Assembly: GCA_002503885.1 (NCBI GenBank)
Contig: DASQ01000048.1
Location: 1-30,213, forward strand
From: Methanoculleus marisnigri
GTDB taxonomy: Archaea > Halobacteriota > Methanomicrobia > Methanomicrobiales > Methanoculleaceae
Reading direction: 5' to 3'
DNA length: 30,213 nt
Below the pieces are notes generated by a model that had not been told where the DNA came from, ran no database searches, and was given only the letters and a program-made list of their open reading frames with translations. Made by a program: the position numbers and the translations under genes. Below are positions 16,225 through 24,700 of this stretch, piece by piece. How positions within the stretch are numbered: the stretch's first letter is position 1; each line of letters opens with the position of its first letter.

Positions 16225-19175
16225 ATGAGATCCGCCGGGCGGTGGGGGTGCTCGCCCCCCCGGAAGGCGTGGTCGAGGTCCGGGCGCTCGCCGACGGCGT
16301 CACGCACTCGGGCTACTTCGACGATCATGAGGCACTCGCCCGGGCCGTCGAGGCCCTCGACGCCGACCCCTCGGTCGCCGGGATCTATGTCACCCTCAAC
16401 ACCGTGAACCCGGCGCTCCTCGCCCGGCGGGCGAACCGGATCAAGATGCGCCTCTCCCGCAAAGACGCCACCACGGCCGACGCCGACATCATCCGCCGGC
16501 GCTGGCTCCCGATCGACATCGACCCGGTCCGGCCGAGCGGGGTCTCGTCCACGGATGAAGAACACGACGCAGCGCTCGCCGCGGCGGAGCGGATCGCGGC
16601 CTACCTCACGGAGCAGGGGTTCCCTTCTCCTATCAAAGCCGACTCCGGGAACGGGGCGCATCTTCTGTACCGGATCGACCTCCAAAACGACGAACCCTCG
16701 ACGGCGCTCGTGAAGGGCTGCCTTTCGACCCTCGACGCCCTCTTCTCCAACGAGACCGTCACGGTCGATACCGCGAACCACAACGCCGCCCGGATCTGGA
16801 AACTCTACGGCACCTGCTCCCGGAAAGGCGACTCCACCCCGGAGCGGCCGCACCGGCGGGCAAGGCTGCTCGCCATACCGGACGAAGTCAGTGTCGTCCC
16901 GCGAGAAAGACTGCAGCACCTCGCCGGGCTCCTCCCCCGGGAAGAGCCTCCTCAGAGAAAAAACGGCCCCGGCATCGACCTCGCCGCCTGGCTCCTCGAC
17001 CACGGCATCGCCGTCCGGAGCACGCGGCCCTGGCAGGGGGGGACCCTCTTCACCCTCGCGGAATGTCCGTTCTCGTCGGCCCACAAGGACGGGGCCTTCG
17101 CCGTCCAGTTCGCGAACGGCGCCGTCTTCGCCGGCTGCCACCACCAGACCTGCGGCGGGGGAGCCCAGCGCTGGCCGGAACTCCGGGGGATGTACGAACG
17201 GAAGAGACGCAAGCCGGAGGTCCGGGCCGAGAAGAAGGCGCCGGGGAAGAGGGAGCAGGAGGAGCAAACAACCTCCCCTCCCGACGAACACTACGAGCGT
17301 GCCCTTGCGATCCTCCAGAGCGGCGACCCCCTCGCGTTCCTCCTCGACACCTTCAACAAGAGCCACGTCGGCGACCGGACCGTCGCGGAGTGCCTGGTGA
17401 TGTCCCTTGCCTCGCAGTCGGTCGAGAACACGAACGGCCTCCACGTCGCCGTCTCCGGCAACTCCGGCAAAGGTAAAACGCACGCCTGCACGACGATGCA
17501 GAACCTCATCCCCGGGGCCTATAAACTCAAGGGCACCGTAAGCAACAAGGCGCTCTACTACGACGACGACCTCCGGCCCGGCACCGTCCTCCTCTTCGAC
17601 GACGTCTCGCTCTCCGACGACCTCCAGGAAGTCCTCAAGTCCGCGACCGCGAACTTCCGGGAGCCGATCGAGCACCGGACCCTCACGACCGAGCGCAAAC
17701 TCCGGGTCTGCACCATCCCGGCCCGGTGCGTCTGGTGGCTCGCCAAAGTCGAGGACATCGGCGACGACCAGGTGATGAACCGGATGCTCACGGTCTGGAT
17801 CGACGACTCCGTCGACCAGGACAAAAGGGTCTTTGAGTACATGAAGGAGGCCGAGGCGGCCGGCCGGAATACGGCGAAGGACGACATCCTCATCTGCCGG
17901 GCGATCTGGGAGGCCGTCAAGGCCGAGGTCCTCCCCGTCCGGATCCCGTTTGCCCGGCGGATCCAGTCCTCCACAACCCAGAACCGCCGGAACCCGGGTA
18001 TGCTCTTTGACCTGATCAAGTGCCGGGCCCGGCTCTTCTCCCTCCAGCGGGACCGCGACGATGACGGGGCGGTGATCGCCCGGCCGGAAGACTTCGTGGC
18101 AGCCGCAAAACTGTATAGTGCCCTCTCCGGGACGGCCGGGGGGCAGGAGACGAAGCTGACGAAGAACGAGGCGGCGGCGCTCGCGACGGTTGCGCAGATG
18201 GGAGTCGAGGTCTTCACCGTCCGGCAGCTCCAGAGCGCCCTCGGCCTCTCCTACCACCAGACCTACCGGCTCCTCCATGGCTACAGAAATAACCGGGCCG
18301 CATATGCCGGTCTCCTGGAGAAGTGCCCGGCGGTGAGTTACATCGACGCAACGGTGACGGATGGGATGATTGGGGCCGGGGAGACGGTCCGGCGGCGCGA
18401 GCATTACTTCTCGTTCGACCAGGAGGTTTACCGGGCCTGGTCGGCGCAGGCCACGGTCTGGCTGGACGACGACCCCGACAACAGGGACGGTGGCCCGCAT
18501 GTTTGCACCTTTGCACCACGTTTACACCAGAATTCCGGGAAAAGTGCAAACGATGATAACGGCCATAATAGAGAGGATTCTGGCATTGGAGAGATATGTA
18601 CAGGTATATGTACAGATCAGAGTAGTAATTTGCATCATTTACCGGGAACGGAGAGTATGTCTGCAGGAGCAAGCGACCCGGCTTCTCGGCTCTGTGAAAT
18701 CCACTGCGGTGCAAACATGCTGGATATTCCAGTGGATATCAGGCTGATCCCGGAGCAGACTGCAGGCAGCGGTTTTTCGAGGTGCAAAACAGAGTGCAAA
18801 GGTGTGCAAACGAGTGTAAATGTGCAAACGACTGTCCCGGTCAACCCCGCCGACTATATCCCCCTCCCGGTGGAGAAGGACGAACCCGGGCCCGCGTCTG
18901 CAACCGGCAGGCCGACGTCGTCGATCAAACGCGGTGGAGGGAAGTACCTCTGCTACGACTGCCTGAAGAAGGCAAGACGGCCGGCGAAGGTGCAGCCGCT
19001 CCCGGGGGTCCTCGACCACCGGACGTTTGAGCGGACGAAGGTCGACCTCGGCCGGTGCGATGTCTGCGGGACGGGGAAGGCGGTCTACCGTTCGCGGGAT
19101 GCGCAGACGAAGGTCTGCGAGGGGTGCTATGCAAGAATGGTCCGGGAGTGGAACGGGCGGGCGGGGGTGAGGTGA
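16218..19175 (+). CDS. Replication protein: AEP primase, zinc finger, AAA+/SF3-like helicase, zinc ribbons
   Basis: A 985-aa multidomain protein of plasmid or virus type. An archaeo-eukaryotic primase domain (about residues 1-230) has D100-I-D102 in LPIDIDPVRP and H148 in SGNGAHLLY. A zinc finger follows with C283, H289, C307 and C312. A helicase-type ATPase has GNSGKGKT at 414-421 (K420) and Walker B LLFDDVS with D461 and D462. A winged helix is near 655-700. A low-complexity linker (about 760-880) carries the iterons. Three CxxC pairs (C912/C915, C947/C950, C967/C970) end the protein. ATG 16218 is preceded by GGAGG. It primes and unwinds DNA for the element's own replication, by domain content. 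Confidence 0.82.
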   Translation: MLDEIRRAVGVLAPPEGVVEVRALADGVTHSGYFDDHEALARAVEALDADPSVAGIYVTLNTVNPALLARRANRIKMRLSRKDATTADADIIRRRWLPIDIDPVRPSGVSSTDEEHDAALAAAERIAAYLTEQGFPSPIKADSGNGAHLLYRIDLQNDEPSTALVKGCLSTLDALFSNETVTVDTANHNAARIWKLYGTCSRKGDSTPERPHRRARLLAIPDEVSVVPRERLQHLAGLLPREEPPQRKNGPGIDLAAWLLDHGIAVRSTRPWQGGTLFTLAECPFSSAHKDGAFAVQFANGAVFAGCHHQTCGGGAQRWPELRGMYERKRRKPEVRAEKKAPGKREQEEQTTSPPDEHYERALAILQSGDPLAFLLDTFNKSHVGDRTVAECLVMSLASQSVENTNGLHVAVSGNSGKGKTHACTTMQNLIPGAYKLKGTVSNKALYYDDDLRPGTVLLFDDVSLSDDLQEVLKSATANFREPIEHRTLTTERKLRVCTIPARCVWWLAKVEDIGDDQVMNRMLTVWIDDSVDQDKRVFEYMKEAEAAGRNTAKDDILICRAIWEAVKAEVLPVRIPFARRIQSSTTQNRRNPGMLFDLIKCRARLFSLQRDRDDDGAVIARPEDFVAAAKLYSALSGTAGGQETKLTKNEAAALATVAQMGVEVFTVRQLQSALGLSYHQTYRLLHGYRNNRAAYAGLLEKCPAVSYIDATVTDGMIGAGETVRRREHYFSFDQEVYRAWSAQATVWLDDDPDNRDGGPHVCTFAPRLHQNSGKSANDDNGHNREDSGIGEICTGICTDQSSNLHHLPGTESMSAGASDPASRLCEIHCGANMLDIPVDIRLIPEQTAGSGFSRCKTECKGVQTSVNVQTTVPVNPADYIPLPVEKDEPGPASATGRPTSSIKRGGGKYLCYDCLKKARRPAKVQPLPGVLDHRTFERTKVDLGRCDVCGTGKAVYRSRDAQTKVCEGCYARMVREWNGRAGVR
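18502..18828. repeat. Iteron array and candidate replication origin inside the rep gene
   Basis: Ten copies of a 7-bp word. Three lie on the reverse strand (TTTGCAC at 18502 and 18510, TTTACAC at 18521). Seven lie on the forward strand (GTGCAAA at 18544, 18709, 18782, 18794, 18804, 18822; GTGTAAA at 18814). The last five are spaced 12, 10, 10 and 8 bp apart. Copies start in all three codon phases, so protein coding does not explain them. Between the inverted and direct groups lies an AT-richer stretch (about 18550-18640) with the 12-bp-period direct repeat ATATGTACAG (18594, 18606), a candidate unwinding region. The design recalls lambda ori inside gene O. Confidence 0.75.
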
Positions 19176-19183
19176 ACGACTGG

Positions 19184-19290
19184 CGGGAGCGTAGCGAGCG
19201 GCAGGAGTTCGAGAAAACCCGGAGGGTTTTCGAGTGGCGACGGTTCGTAGAATCGGAGTTTGAGCACCGCCAGGTGCGGTGAGCGATTAT
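19184..19290. repeat. Dispersed palindromic repeat
   Basis: Shares GACGGTTCGTA, CGGCAGGAG and TTGAGCACCG followed by GGTGCG with the insert at 9541-9641 (reverse strand there). It contains short palindromes such as CACCGCCAGGTGCGGTG. Together the two copies define a small repeat family, with order of blocks partly rearranged. Confidence 0.4.
19213..19231. other. Hairpin after the rep gene
   Basis: GAAAACCC-GGA-GGGTTTTC, an 8-bp perfect stem with a 3-nt loop, 38 nt after the rep stop codon. It may be a terminator (it ends in four T) or part of the dispersed palindromic repeat at 19184-19290. Confidence 0.45.
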
Positions 19291-19352
19291 CGGGCGTGTA
19301 GTTCGAGGGTCAACTCACTCATCGATTCAACCCTCGCCCGCAGGCCCGGCGG

Positions 19353-19634
19353 CTGGCCGGGTCCGATCGTTGTCCGTCGCCGGTGTCGCACTACCGTTTT
19401 TGTGCGACACAAAAGTGCATGTGATGTCGCACAACATTTGTTGCGGGTCATGGGTGTCGCACAACCGCCCCCGGGGTACGGTTTGTGTATACTCTGGTAT
19501 ACACAAAGTCCGTTGTGTATATCGGATCGGGGTTTTGATATACACAAACTGGTTTGCAGATATCAGGGTATTCACAACCGGTCCCCCCTCGGTGATGGCG
19601 AGCAGGCGCGGGAAGACATGGGTCGTGGCACGCC
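19353..19634. repeat. Repeat R2, copy A (left of the MNT-HEPN pair)
   Basis: About 280 bp similar to 20962-21214 in the same orientation. Both start GGTCCGATCGTTGT, share GGTGTCGCACTACCGTTTTTGTGCG, ATCGGGGTTTTGA, CACAACCGGTCCCCC, GCAGGCGCGGGAAGACAT-like sequence and end GTGGCACGCC. Copy A holds four GTGTCGCAC-type words (19383, 19402 reverse, 19424, 19454); the first two form a 9-bp inverted pair with a 10-nt spacer. Confidence 0.7.
19482..19547. promoter_or_regulatory. Two nested palindromes of the TTGTGTATA word
   Basis: TTTGTGTATA (19482-19491) and TATACACAAA (19498-19507) form a perfect 10-bp inverted repeat with a 6-nt spacer. TTGTGTATAT (19513-19522) and ATATACACAA (19538-19547) form a second perfect 10-bp pair with a 15-nt spacer. 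The same 9-mer is thus used four times in 66 bp. Copy B of the repeat (20962-21214) lacks most of this part. A binding site for a dimeric protein is the simplest reading. Confidence 0.6.
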
Positions 19635-19762
19635 GTCCCCCTGCCGATCCGACGCCGTCTTCAATCCTGTCCGCCCTGACCCGTGAGTGAGCATGAGCCG
19701 CTTCAAAAGACTGATACGGGGTGAGCGTCATACCAACCAGCATACAGATACGGTCGGGCGCA

Positions 19763-20092
19763 ATGGCAGGACGCACATTAACCAGGACAGCACGGGAGAC
19801 CATCGTCGCGATACTCACCCAAAACGATGCCGAATGGATCGCGATCTTCGGCTCCTATGCACGGGGATCCGCCGGTCCGGCGAGCGATATCGATATCCTG
19901 GTCCGGTTCGCCCGCAAAAAAAGCCTCTTTTCGCTTGTCCGTATCGAGGACGAACTCGCCCGGGCTCTCCGCATGAAGGTGGACCTCGTCACCGAGAACG
20001 CCGTGAGCCCTTACCTTGCCGATGCAATATACCGTGATGCCGTGGTGATCTATGACGCCGGAGGACCTCGCGTATCTTCACCACATCCTTGA
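19763..20092 (+). CDS. mntA: MntA-type nucleotidyltransferase antitoxin
   Basis: A minimal nucleotidyltransferase (109 aa from ATG 19763). It carries the GSX10DXD motif: GSYARGSAGPAS then DID, the signature of MntA antitoxins, which add AMP to the partner HEPN toxin. A third carboxylate is likely D in KVDLVTENA. GTG 19721 is an alternative start giving 123 aa; the ATG is preferred because the domain begins shortly after it. It overlaps the HEPN gene by 41 bp. Confidence 0.87.
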   Translation: MAGRTLTRTARETIVAILTQNDAEWIAIFGSYARGSAGPASDIDILVRFARKKSLFSLVRIEDELARALRMKVDLVTENAVSPYLADAIYRDAVVIYDAGGPRVSSPHP

Positions 20093-20438
20093 TGCCGTAA
20101 TCAGCATCGAGGAGTTCTCCGAAGGCATCGCATCGGCGGAAGATCTCCGGGATCACCGGCTGGAACGCGCCGGGATCGAGCGTATGCTGACCATCATCGG
20201 CGAGGCGGCAAAGAGGGTCTCCCCGGAGCTCGCCAGGGAGCACCCGGAGATCCCCTGGAGGGAGGCAGCGGGAATGCGGGATAAGATCGTCCACCATTAC
20301 TTCGGTGTGGATTACGAAGCAATCTTCCTGACCCTACGCGACGATCTCCCGGTGCTCAAGCAGGGGATCAGGTCTATTCTCGATGAGGCCGATCGCAGAA
20401 ACGTCGCCGGACAGGGGCCGGAGGGGAAGCTGGAGTAA
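20052..20438 (+). CDS. hepT: HepT-like HEPN toxin (DUF86)
   Basis: A 128-aa, all-helical HEPN ribonuclease of the HepT/DUF86 family. The RX4HXY active-site motif is R76-DKIV-H81-H82-Y83 (RDKIVHHYF). In characterised pairs the Tyr is AMPylated by the MntA partner, which neutralises the toxin. RMLTIIGEAAKRVSPEL is the other conserved helix. The gene begins 41 bp inside mntA, typical of this module. The pair lies between two diverged copies of repeat R2. Confidence 0.88.
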   Translation: MTPEDLAYLHHILDAVISIEEFSEGIASAEDLRDHRLERAGIERMLTIIGEAAKRVSPELAREHPEIPWREAAGMRDKIVHHYFGVDYEAIFLTLRDDLPVLKQGIRSILDEADRRNVAGQGPEGKLE

Positions 20439-20485
20439 CCATTACGTGCGGGATTCCCAAACAGGCGTTTCCCGGACGGACATGC

Positions 20486-20608
20486 ATGGGTAGGCCGATG
20501 CAGGTCAAAAGCATGTTTTCTTCCCGGTTCAACCCCTTTGAACTCCTGGAGAATGCTCTTCCTGAAAGCAGGGTCTACTGGTCAGGTTCTGCACAATTCC
20601 CCTGGTAA
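20486..20608 (+). CDS. Possible 40-codon remnant
   Basis: A short open frame (MGRPMQVKSMFSSRFNPFEL...) ending SAQFPW. It has a protein-like pattern but is too short to place in a family. It ends just before the repeat R1 block that starts near 20600, so it may be the start of a gene cut off by the repeat. Low confidence. Confidence 0.2.
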   Translation: MGRPMQVKSMFSSRFNPFELLENALPESRVYWSGSAQFPW

Positions 20609-20659
20609 AAAGCAGAATCGGGGCTCAATCCGCCCTCTCCGATAACTATTCCCTGACAT

Positions 20660-20840
20660 ATGCAAAGAGGGGGAGGGAGCAAGGAATCCGCCCCTGCCGA
20701 TCGCAGCCAGCCCGGATCGCCGGGATCGAACGGGAGAACGCCCTATCCCGCATCGCGGTGGCAACAATGCACCGGAAACGCCGCATGGCATGGTCATTCG
20801 TCGATCCCCCTCACCCCCCGCCGAGCACCTCTCCACCCTG
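20660..20840. repeat. Repeat R1, second copy with gene tail
   Basis: Matches 11660-11830: AACAATGCACC with GAAACGCCGCATGG, and the CCCCCCGCCGAGCACC end, which encodes the last residues (KVLGGG) of the small membrane-protein gene on the reverse strand. The rest of that gene is missing here, and the sequence diverges after about 20831. Confidence 0.5.
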
Positions 20841-20961
20841 CCCCGGAGTCCTTATACGCCGGATACCGCTTCCACGCCCGCACCAATGCCCGGTCGTTCG
20901 CGAACCCCCCGTCGTCTCCTGCGCTCATACCGCCACCCCTGCGCCGCCATCCGCTGACCCG

Positions 20962-21214
20962 GTGGCCGGCCAGGTCCGATCGTTGTGCGTCACCGGTGTC
21001 GCACTACCGTTTTTGTGCGGCATGAAACCCCACTTCGTGTCGCACAAATTCACTTGTGGGTCAGAAGTGCCGCACAACCGCCATCCTGTATATAAATGGG
21101 TATTGCATCGGGGTTTTGACATACGCAACCGGGCTTGCTGGTACCAGAACACTCACAACCGGTCCCCCTCGGTGAGGACAATCAGGCGCGGGAAGACATA
21201 GGTTGTGGCACGCC
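20962..21214. repeat. Repeat R2, copy B (right of the MNT-HEPN pair)
   Basis: About 250 bp similar to 19353-19634 in direct orientation. GTGTCGCAC-type words lie at 20996, 21015 (reverse, changed to GTGCGGCAT), 21037 and 21067 (GTGCCGCAC). The palindromic TTGTGTATA section of copy A is mostly lost. The two copies bracket mntA-hepT. Confidence 0.68.
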
Positions 21215-21239
21215 CTGCCCTCCGTGAGGACGGCGATGT

Positions 21240-21416
21240 ATGCTCCTCTACCCCGAAGTCATCCTGGAGCAGAAGAAAGACTTCACCCTCTCGGTACCGT
21301 CCCCTGAGGGCATCAATGCAGATATTCCACTTCTGATCCAGGCAATTCGACTCTCATACGACTTCAACAACCGAGATGATGGGGATATGTCCTCTATGAA
21401 CTTCGCGGCATGGTAA
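21240..21416 (+). CDS. Possible 58-aa unrecognised protein
   Basis: ATG 21240 to TAA 21416 reads MLLYPEVILEQKKDFTLSVP, then INADIPLLIQAIRLSYDFNN, ending SSMNFAAW. The amino-acid pattern looks coding, but I do not recognise a family. GTGAGG lies upstream at about 21223-21229, rather far. It may be a small gene or a fragment. Confidence 0.35.
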   Translation: MLLYPEVILEQKKDFTLSVPSPEGINADIPLLIQAIRLSYDFNNRDDGDMSSMNFAAW

Positions 21417-21679
21417 GGCCACTACTTGAGGAGGGTGGGCACATTCAAACGAGTTGCCTTGCAAAAGTCGAGGGAGGGGTTTAGCCGAACTGCGGATGGT
21501 GCCCGGAGGATTCAGGCCCTCCTTCTGGCTCTCCCGGTAATCGTGCTAACTCGTCGATCGGTTAAGTGTTTGTCGAGCGGCTTACCTGGCTTTCTTCGTG
21601 AGATCGGAGTGGATAGATCTGCACTATTCGTTTTTTTTGCCCGCACCAGTTCAAATAACAACACTCATCGTCCGTGAAC
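21417..21679. other. Intergenic region before addB
   Basis: No gene supported. A forward frame of 83 codons (21426-21677) has no family resemblance. A T8 tract at about 21631-21638 might terminate upstream transcripts. No clear TATA box for addB was found. Confidence 0.3.
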
Positions 21680-21708
21680 CGATAATCTCTCACCAGGAGA
21701 GATTATCG
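21680..21708 (+). promoter_or_regulatory. Hairpin over the addB ribosome site
   Basis: CGATAATCTCT (21680-21690) pairs perfectly with AGAGATTATCG (21698-21708) over the 7-nt loop CACCAGG. The Shine-Dalgarno-like AGGAGAG lies across the loop and the 3' arm, and the stem ends one base before the ATG at 21710. Folding would hide the ribosome site. At the DNA level the same dyad could be a repressor site. Confidence 0.65.
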
Positions 21709-21709
21709 A

Positions 21710-24700
21710 ATGCCCCGCGCCGTTCTGTACCGCCATATCCCCGGTGCTCAGTTAGACGAGTTCATTCGGCAGTTTCGGAAAGCTGCCGTTCAAGATCCGT
21801 TGGGTACCGTCTTCATCGTCCCAACCTCGTATCTGGTTCGGGAAATCATGCACCGCCTCGAGGAGGAGGGTGCTCCCATCGTCGCCAGCGCGGTCACCAC
21901 CCTGCAGGGATTCGCACAGAAGGTCTTTTTGGATAATGCAACGATAGAAACGCTGATTTCGGACGCAGAATCCCGCCTCATCCTCACCGATATTCTCACT
22001 GCCAACGCTGCACGGTTCCCGTTGCTTGCCGGTGTCAAGACCGTCGATGAACTCGCGACGCTCTTCTCCGTCCTTATTATGCGGAAGATAAACTACCCCG
22101 ACGCCCTTGGTGATCTACAAAGTGGGAAGAGCGCCGAGATCGAAGCCCTCTTCGATGCATACCTCCAGTTCCTGAAGGATCACAGCCTCGTCGACGGCAG
22201 CACTCTATTTGCCTGGGCGACCCGGCAATTTATCGAGATGGGCGCTCGGCCCCGGACAGTCTTCATCTATGGCCTCTTTGAGCCGATGCCATGTGAGCGA
22301 GACCTGCTTCTCGTTCTGCGGGATTATGTGGACGAGTTTCACTATGCCCTGCCCTTCGCGGAGAATCCGGCCGTCTTCACGGACGATGGCAGGTGGCTGC
22401 ACCCGGATACCGTCATCGCCGGTGAGCGCCGGTCATCGCTTGCCAATCTCTTCTCCCGGCGGGAGCCGGGGGACAGCGGCGGATTTATCCGCATCGCCGA
22501 ACGGCGAGACGGGCTGGACGAGGTCCGGGCGATCGCCCAGGAGATTTGCGACCTGATCGCCGGCGGTGTCCGGCCAGGCGAGATCGCGGTCGCGTTCCCC
22601 GACCTGGATCAGGCGTTCCTGTACGTGGAGGAGGTCTTCGCCGACTTCAATCTCCCGTACGCAGCTTCCAGTGGGCAGGCGCTGCTCCGATCCCCGCTTA
22701 CCCGGGCAATGCTGGATGTGCTGACTGTTCCTGTCTTCGGTTACCGGCGTGAGGATGTCGTCGCTCTACTGAGTAGTCCGTATATCCTGTTCACCTGGTC
22801 GACCTCGGAGGTCGACCTCCTCTCCCGGGAAGCCCGGATCGTCGCCGGTGCCGGCACCTGGGACAGACGGCTCGCCGGGCTGGCCGCAACACTCGAAGAG
22901 GAGCAGGCGGCTCTGGATGCCCCGGATTACGCCCAACAGCGACTCGCACAGAAGATCGCCAGGATCGAGACCGTGCGAGAGGGGATACGTTGCCTCTTCG
23001 CCGATCTTGCATGCCTTGAAGGAAAAAAGACACTCGCTGAGCACCTCACCACATACCGGTCGCTCCTTGCTCGCTGGCACTGCCCGGCGATGCCGGAGGA
23101 GGGGGATCCCGGGGTGCTGGAGCGGGAAGCTCGAGACCTCAGGGCATTTGTCGATCTGCTGGAGGCTATCGAGCGGTTCACCCGGGTGCTGCCTGAACAG
23201 CAGATGTCACTCGTGGAGTTCTCCTCCTTGCTCGGTCTTCTCGCCGCCGGGACGCGGTCTTCGAGGAAGCGGAACCGGAACGCCGTCCAGGTGGTCGGCG
23301 TCCGGGAGCTCACCCATCTCTCTATCCCCTACCTCTTCCTTGCCGACCTTGTCGAGGGTGTGATGCCGCGCCTGACTACCCGGCTCCCGTTTACCACCGA
23401 CCTCGAAACCCGGCGGCTCGGGACGCGCTCGAAGGCGGACGTCCTGCGGGAGGAACGCTACTATTTCATCGCGGCGCTCCTTGCCGCCCACAAACGGGTT
23501 TATCTCAGTTACCCCTCGGCTGATGGCGGGTCTCCGGTGATACGCTCCGGGTTCGTGGATGCGGTCAGGGAAACCATCTCCACCGAGCCCTGGGGTGGTA
23601 GCGATTTCCCGTCATCAAGGATCGCGGCAGCCCGGAAGGCTGGTGCCCTTCTCGCCCGTGGCGAGTTTGCAAGAGGAGTTGCGGGACTGCCGCCGGCGCT
23701 CACGATCGGCGAGGCTGTGCGCCGGCTCATCATCGAGAACGAGTGCCGAAAGGGCGCATACGATTCGCCTTATGACGGCCTGCTCACCGGGGAACCGGCA
23801 ATCACCGCGACGCTTGCAGAGCGATACGGGGCTATGGCAGTCTTCTCACCAACAGCGCTCGAAATGTATGCAGACTGCCCATTCCGATTCTACCTCGCCC
23901 GGGTGCTCGGGCTTGAGCCGCTCCCGGCAGTCGACCTCGACCTGACCGCCCTCGAACGGGGGAGCCTCCTCCACAAAATCGCTTTCCGGTTCTACGCCGG
24001 TTGGCGGGGAGACGGAAACGGGGCGATCACCGAGACGTCTTATCCCGCGGCGCTCCAGCAGATCCTCGCGATCGGCCGGGATGAGACCGCCCGTCTCCTC
24101 TTCGACAGCCCGGCATGGCTCGTGGAGAAGGAACACCTCGTCGGATCGCCGCACGTCGGCCGGGGATTGCTTGAGCGCTTCCTCTCCCACGAGGTGGAGA
24201 CCGCATCCTCGACCTTCGTCCCGCATGCCTTCGAGCTCTCGTTCGGCCTCCCGGTGGCGGCAGGGACCTGCGATCCGGCATCGACACCGGACGCGATCGC
24301 GATCCCGCTCGGCGGGACGGATGGGGAGGTCGTCCGCATCCGGGGCCGGATCGACCGGGTCGACTGCCTCCCTGACGGGAGGTTCCTGATCGCTGACTAC
24401 AAGACCGGAAGCTCGCATCCCTCACTCAAGAATATCGAGGCGGGCAAGGCGTTCCAGCTGCCGCTTTACCTCCGGGCGGTCGAAACGCTGACGGCGATGC
24501 AGGGGGTCGCGGGTTGTTACTACACCCTCCGGCGCGGGGAGATCCGGAACCAGCCGGTTTTCTGGAGTGCGAGTCTGAAAGATCAGTTCAAACCGTTCTC
24601 AGTATCGTCGCGAAGCGGTGTTGCGGACGTTCGGGCGCTGGTCGACACCTCCCTTGCGCACGTCTCGCGCTGCCTCGAGGGGATACGGAGCGGATGGTTC

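Noticed and set aside
16221..18500. Reverse-strand open frame of 759 codons opposite the rep gene
   Set aside because: It is a GC-rich shadow of the forward gene. The translation is Arg/Gly/Pro/Val-rich with no domain, while the forward strand shows clear primase and ATPase motifs.
18782..18828. CRISPR array
   Set aside because: The units are 7 bp at 8-12 bp spacing, with no constant long repeat or spacers, and they lie in a gene. Iterons fit, CRISPR does not; no cas gene is present.
18782..18828. Peptide repeat as explanation of the iterons
   Set aside because: The encoded peptide (CKTECKGVQTSVNVQTT) is not a regular repeat, and the DNA word occurs in all three phases and on both strands.
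19370..19690. Open frame of 106 codons across repeat copy A, with a similar frame in copy B
   Set aside because: The two translations are alignable, but the conservation is equally strong at DNA level and follows palindromic words. Reverse frames align as well, so a coding role is not supported.
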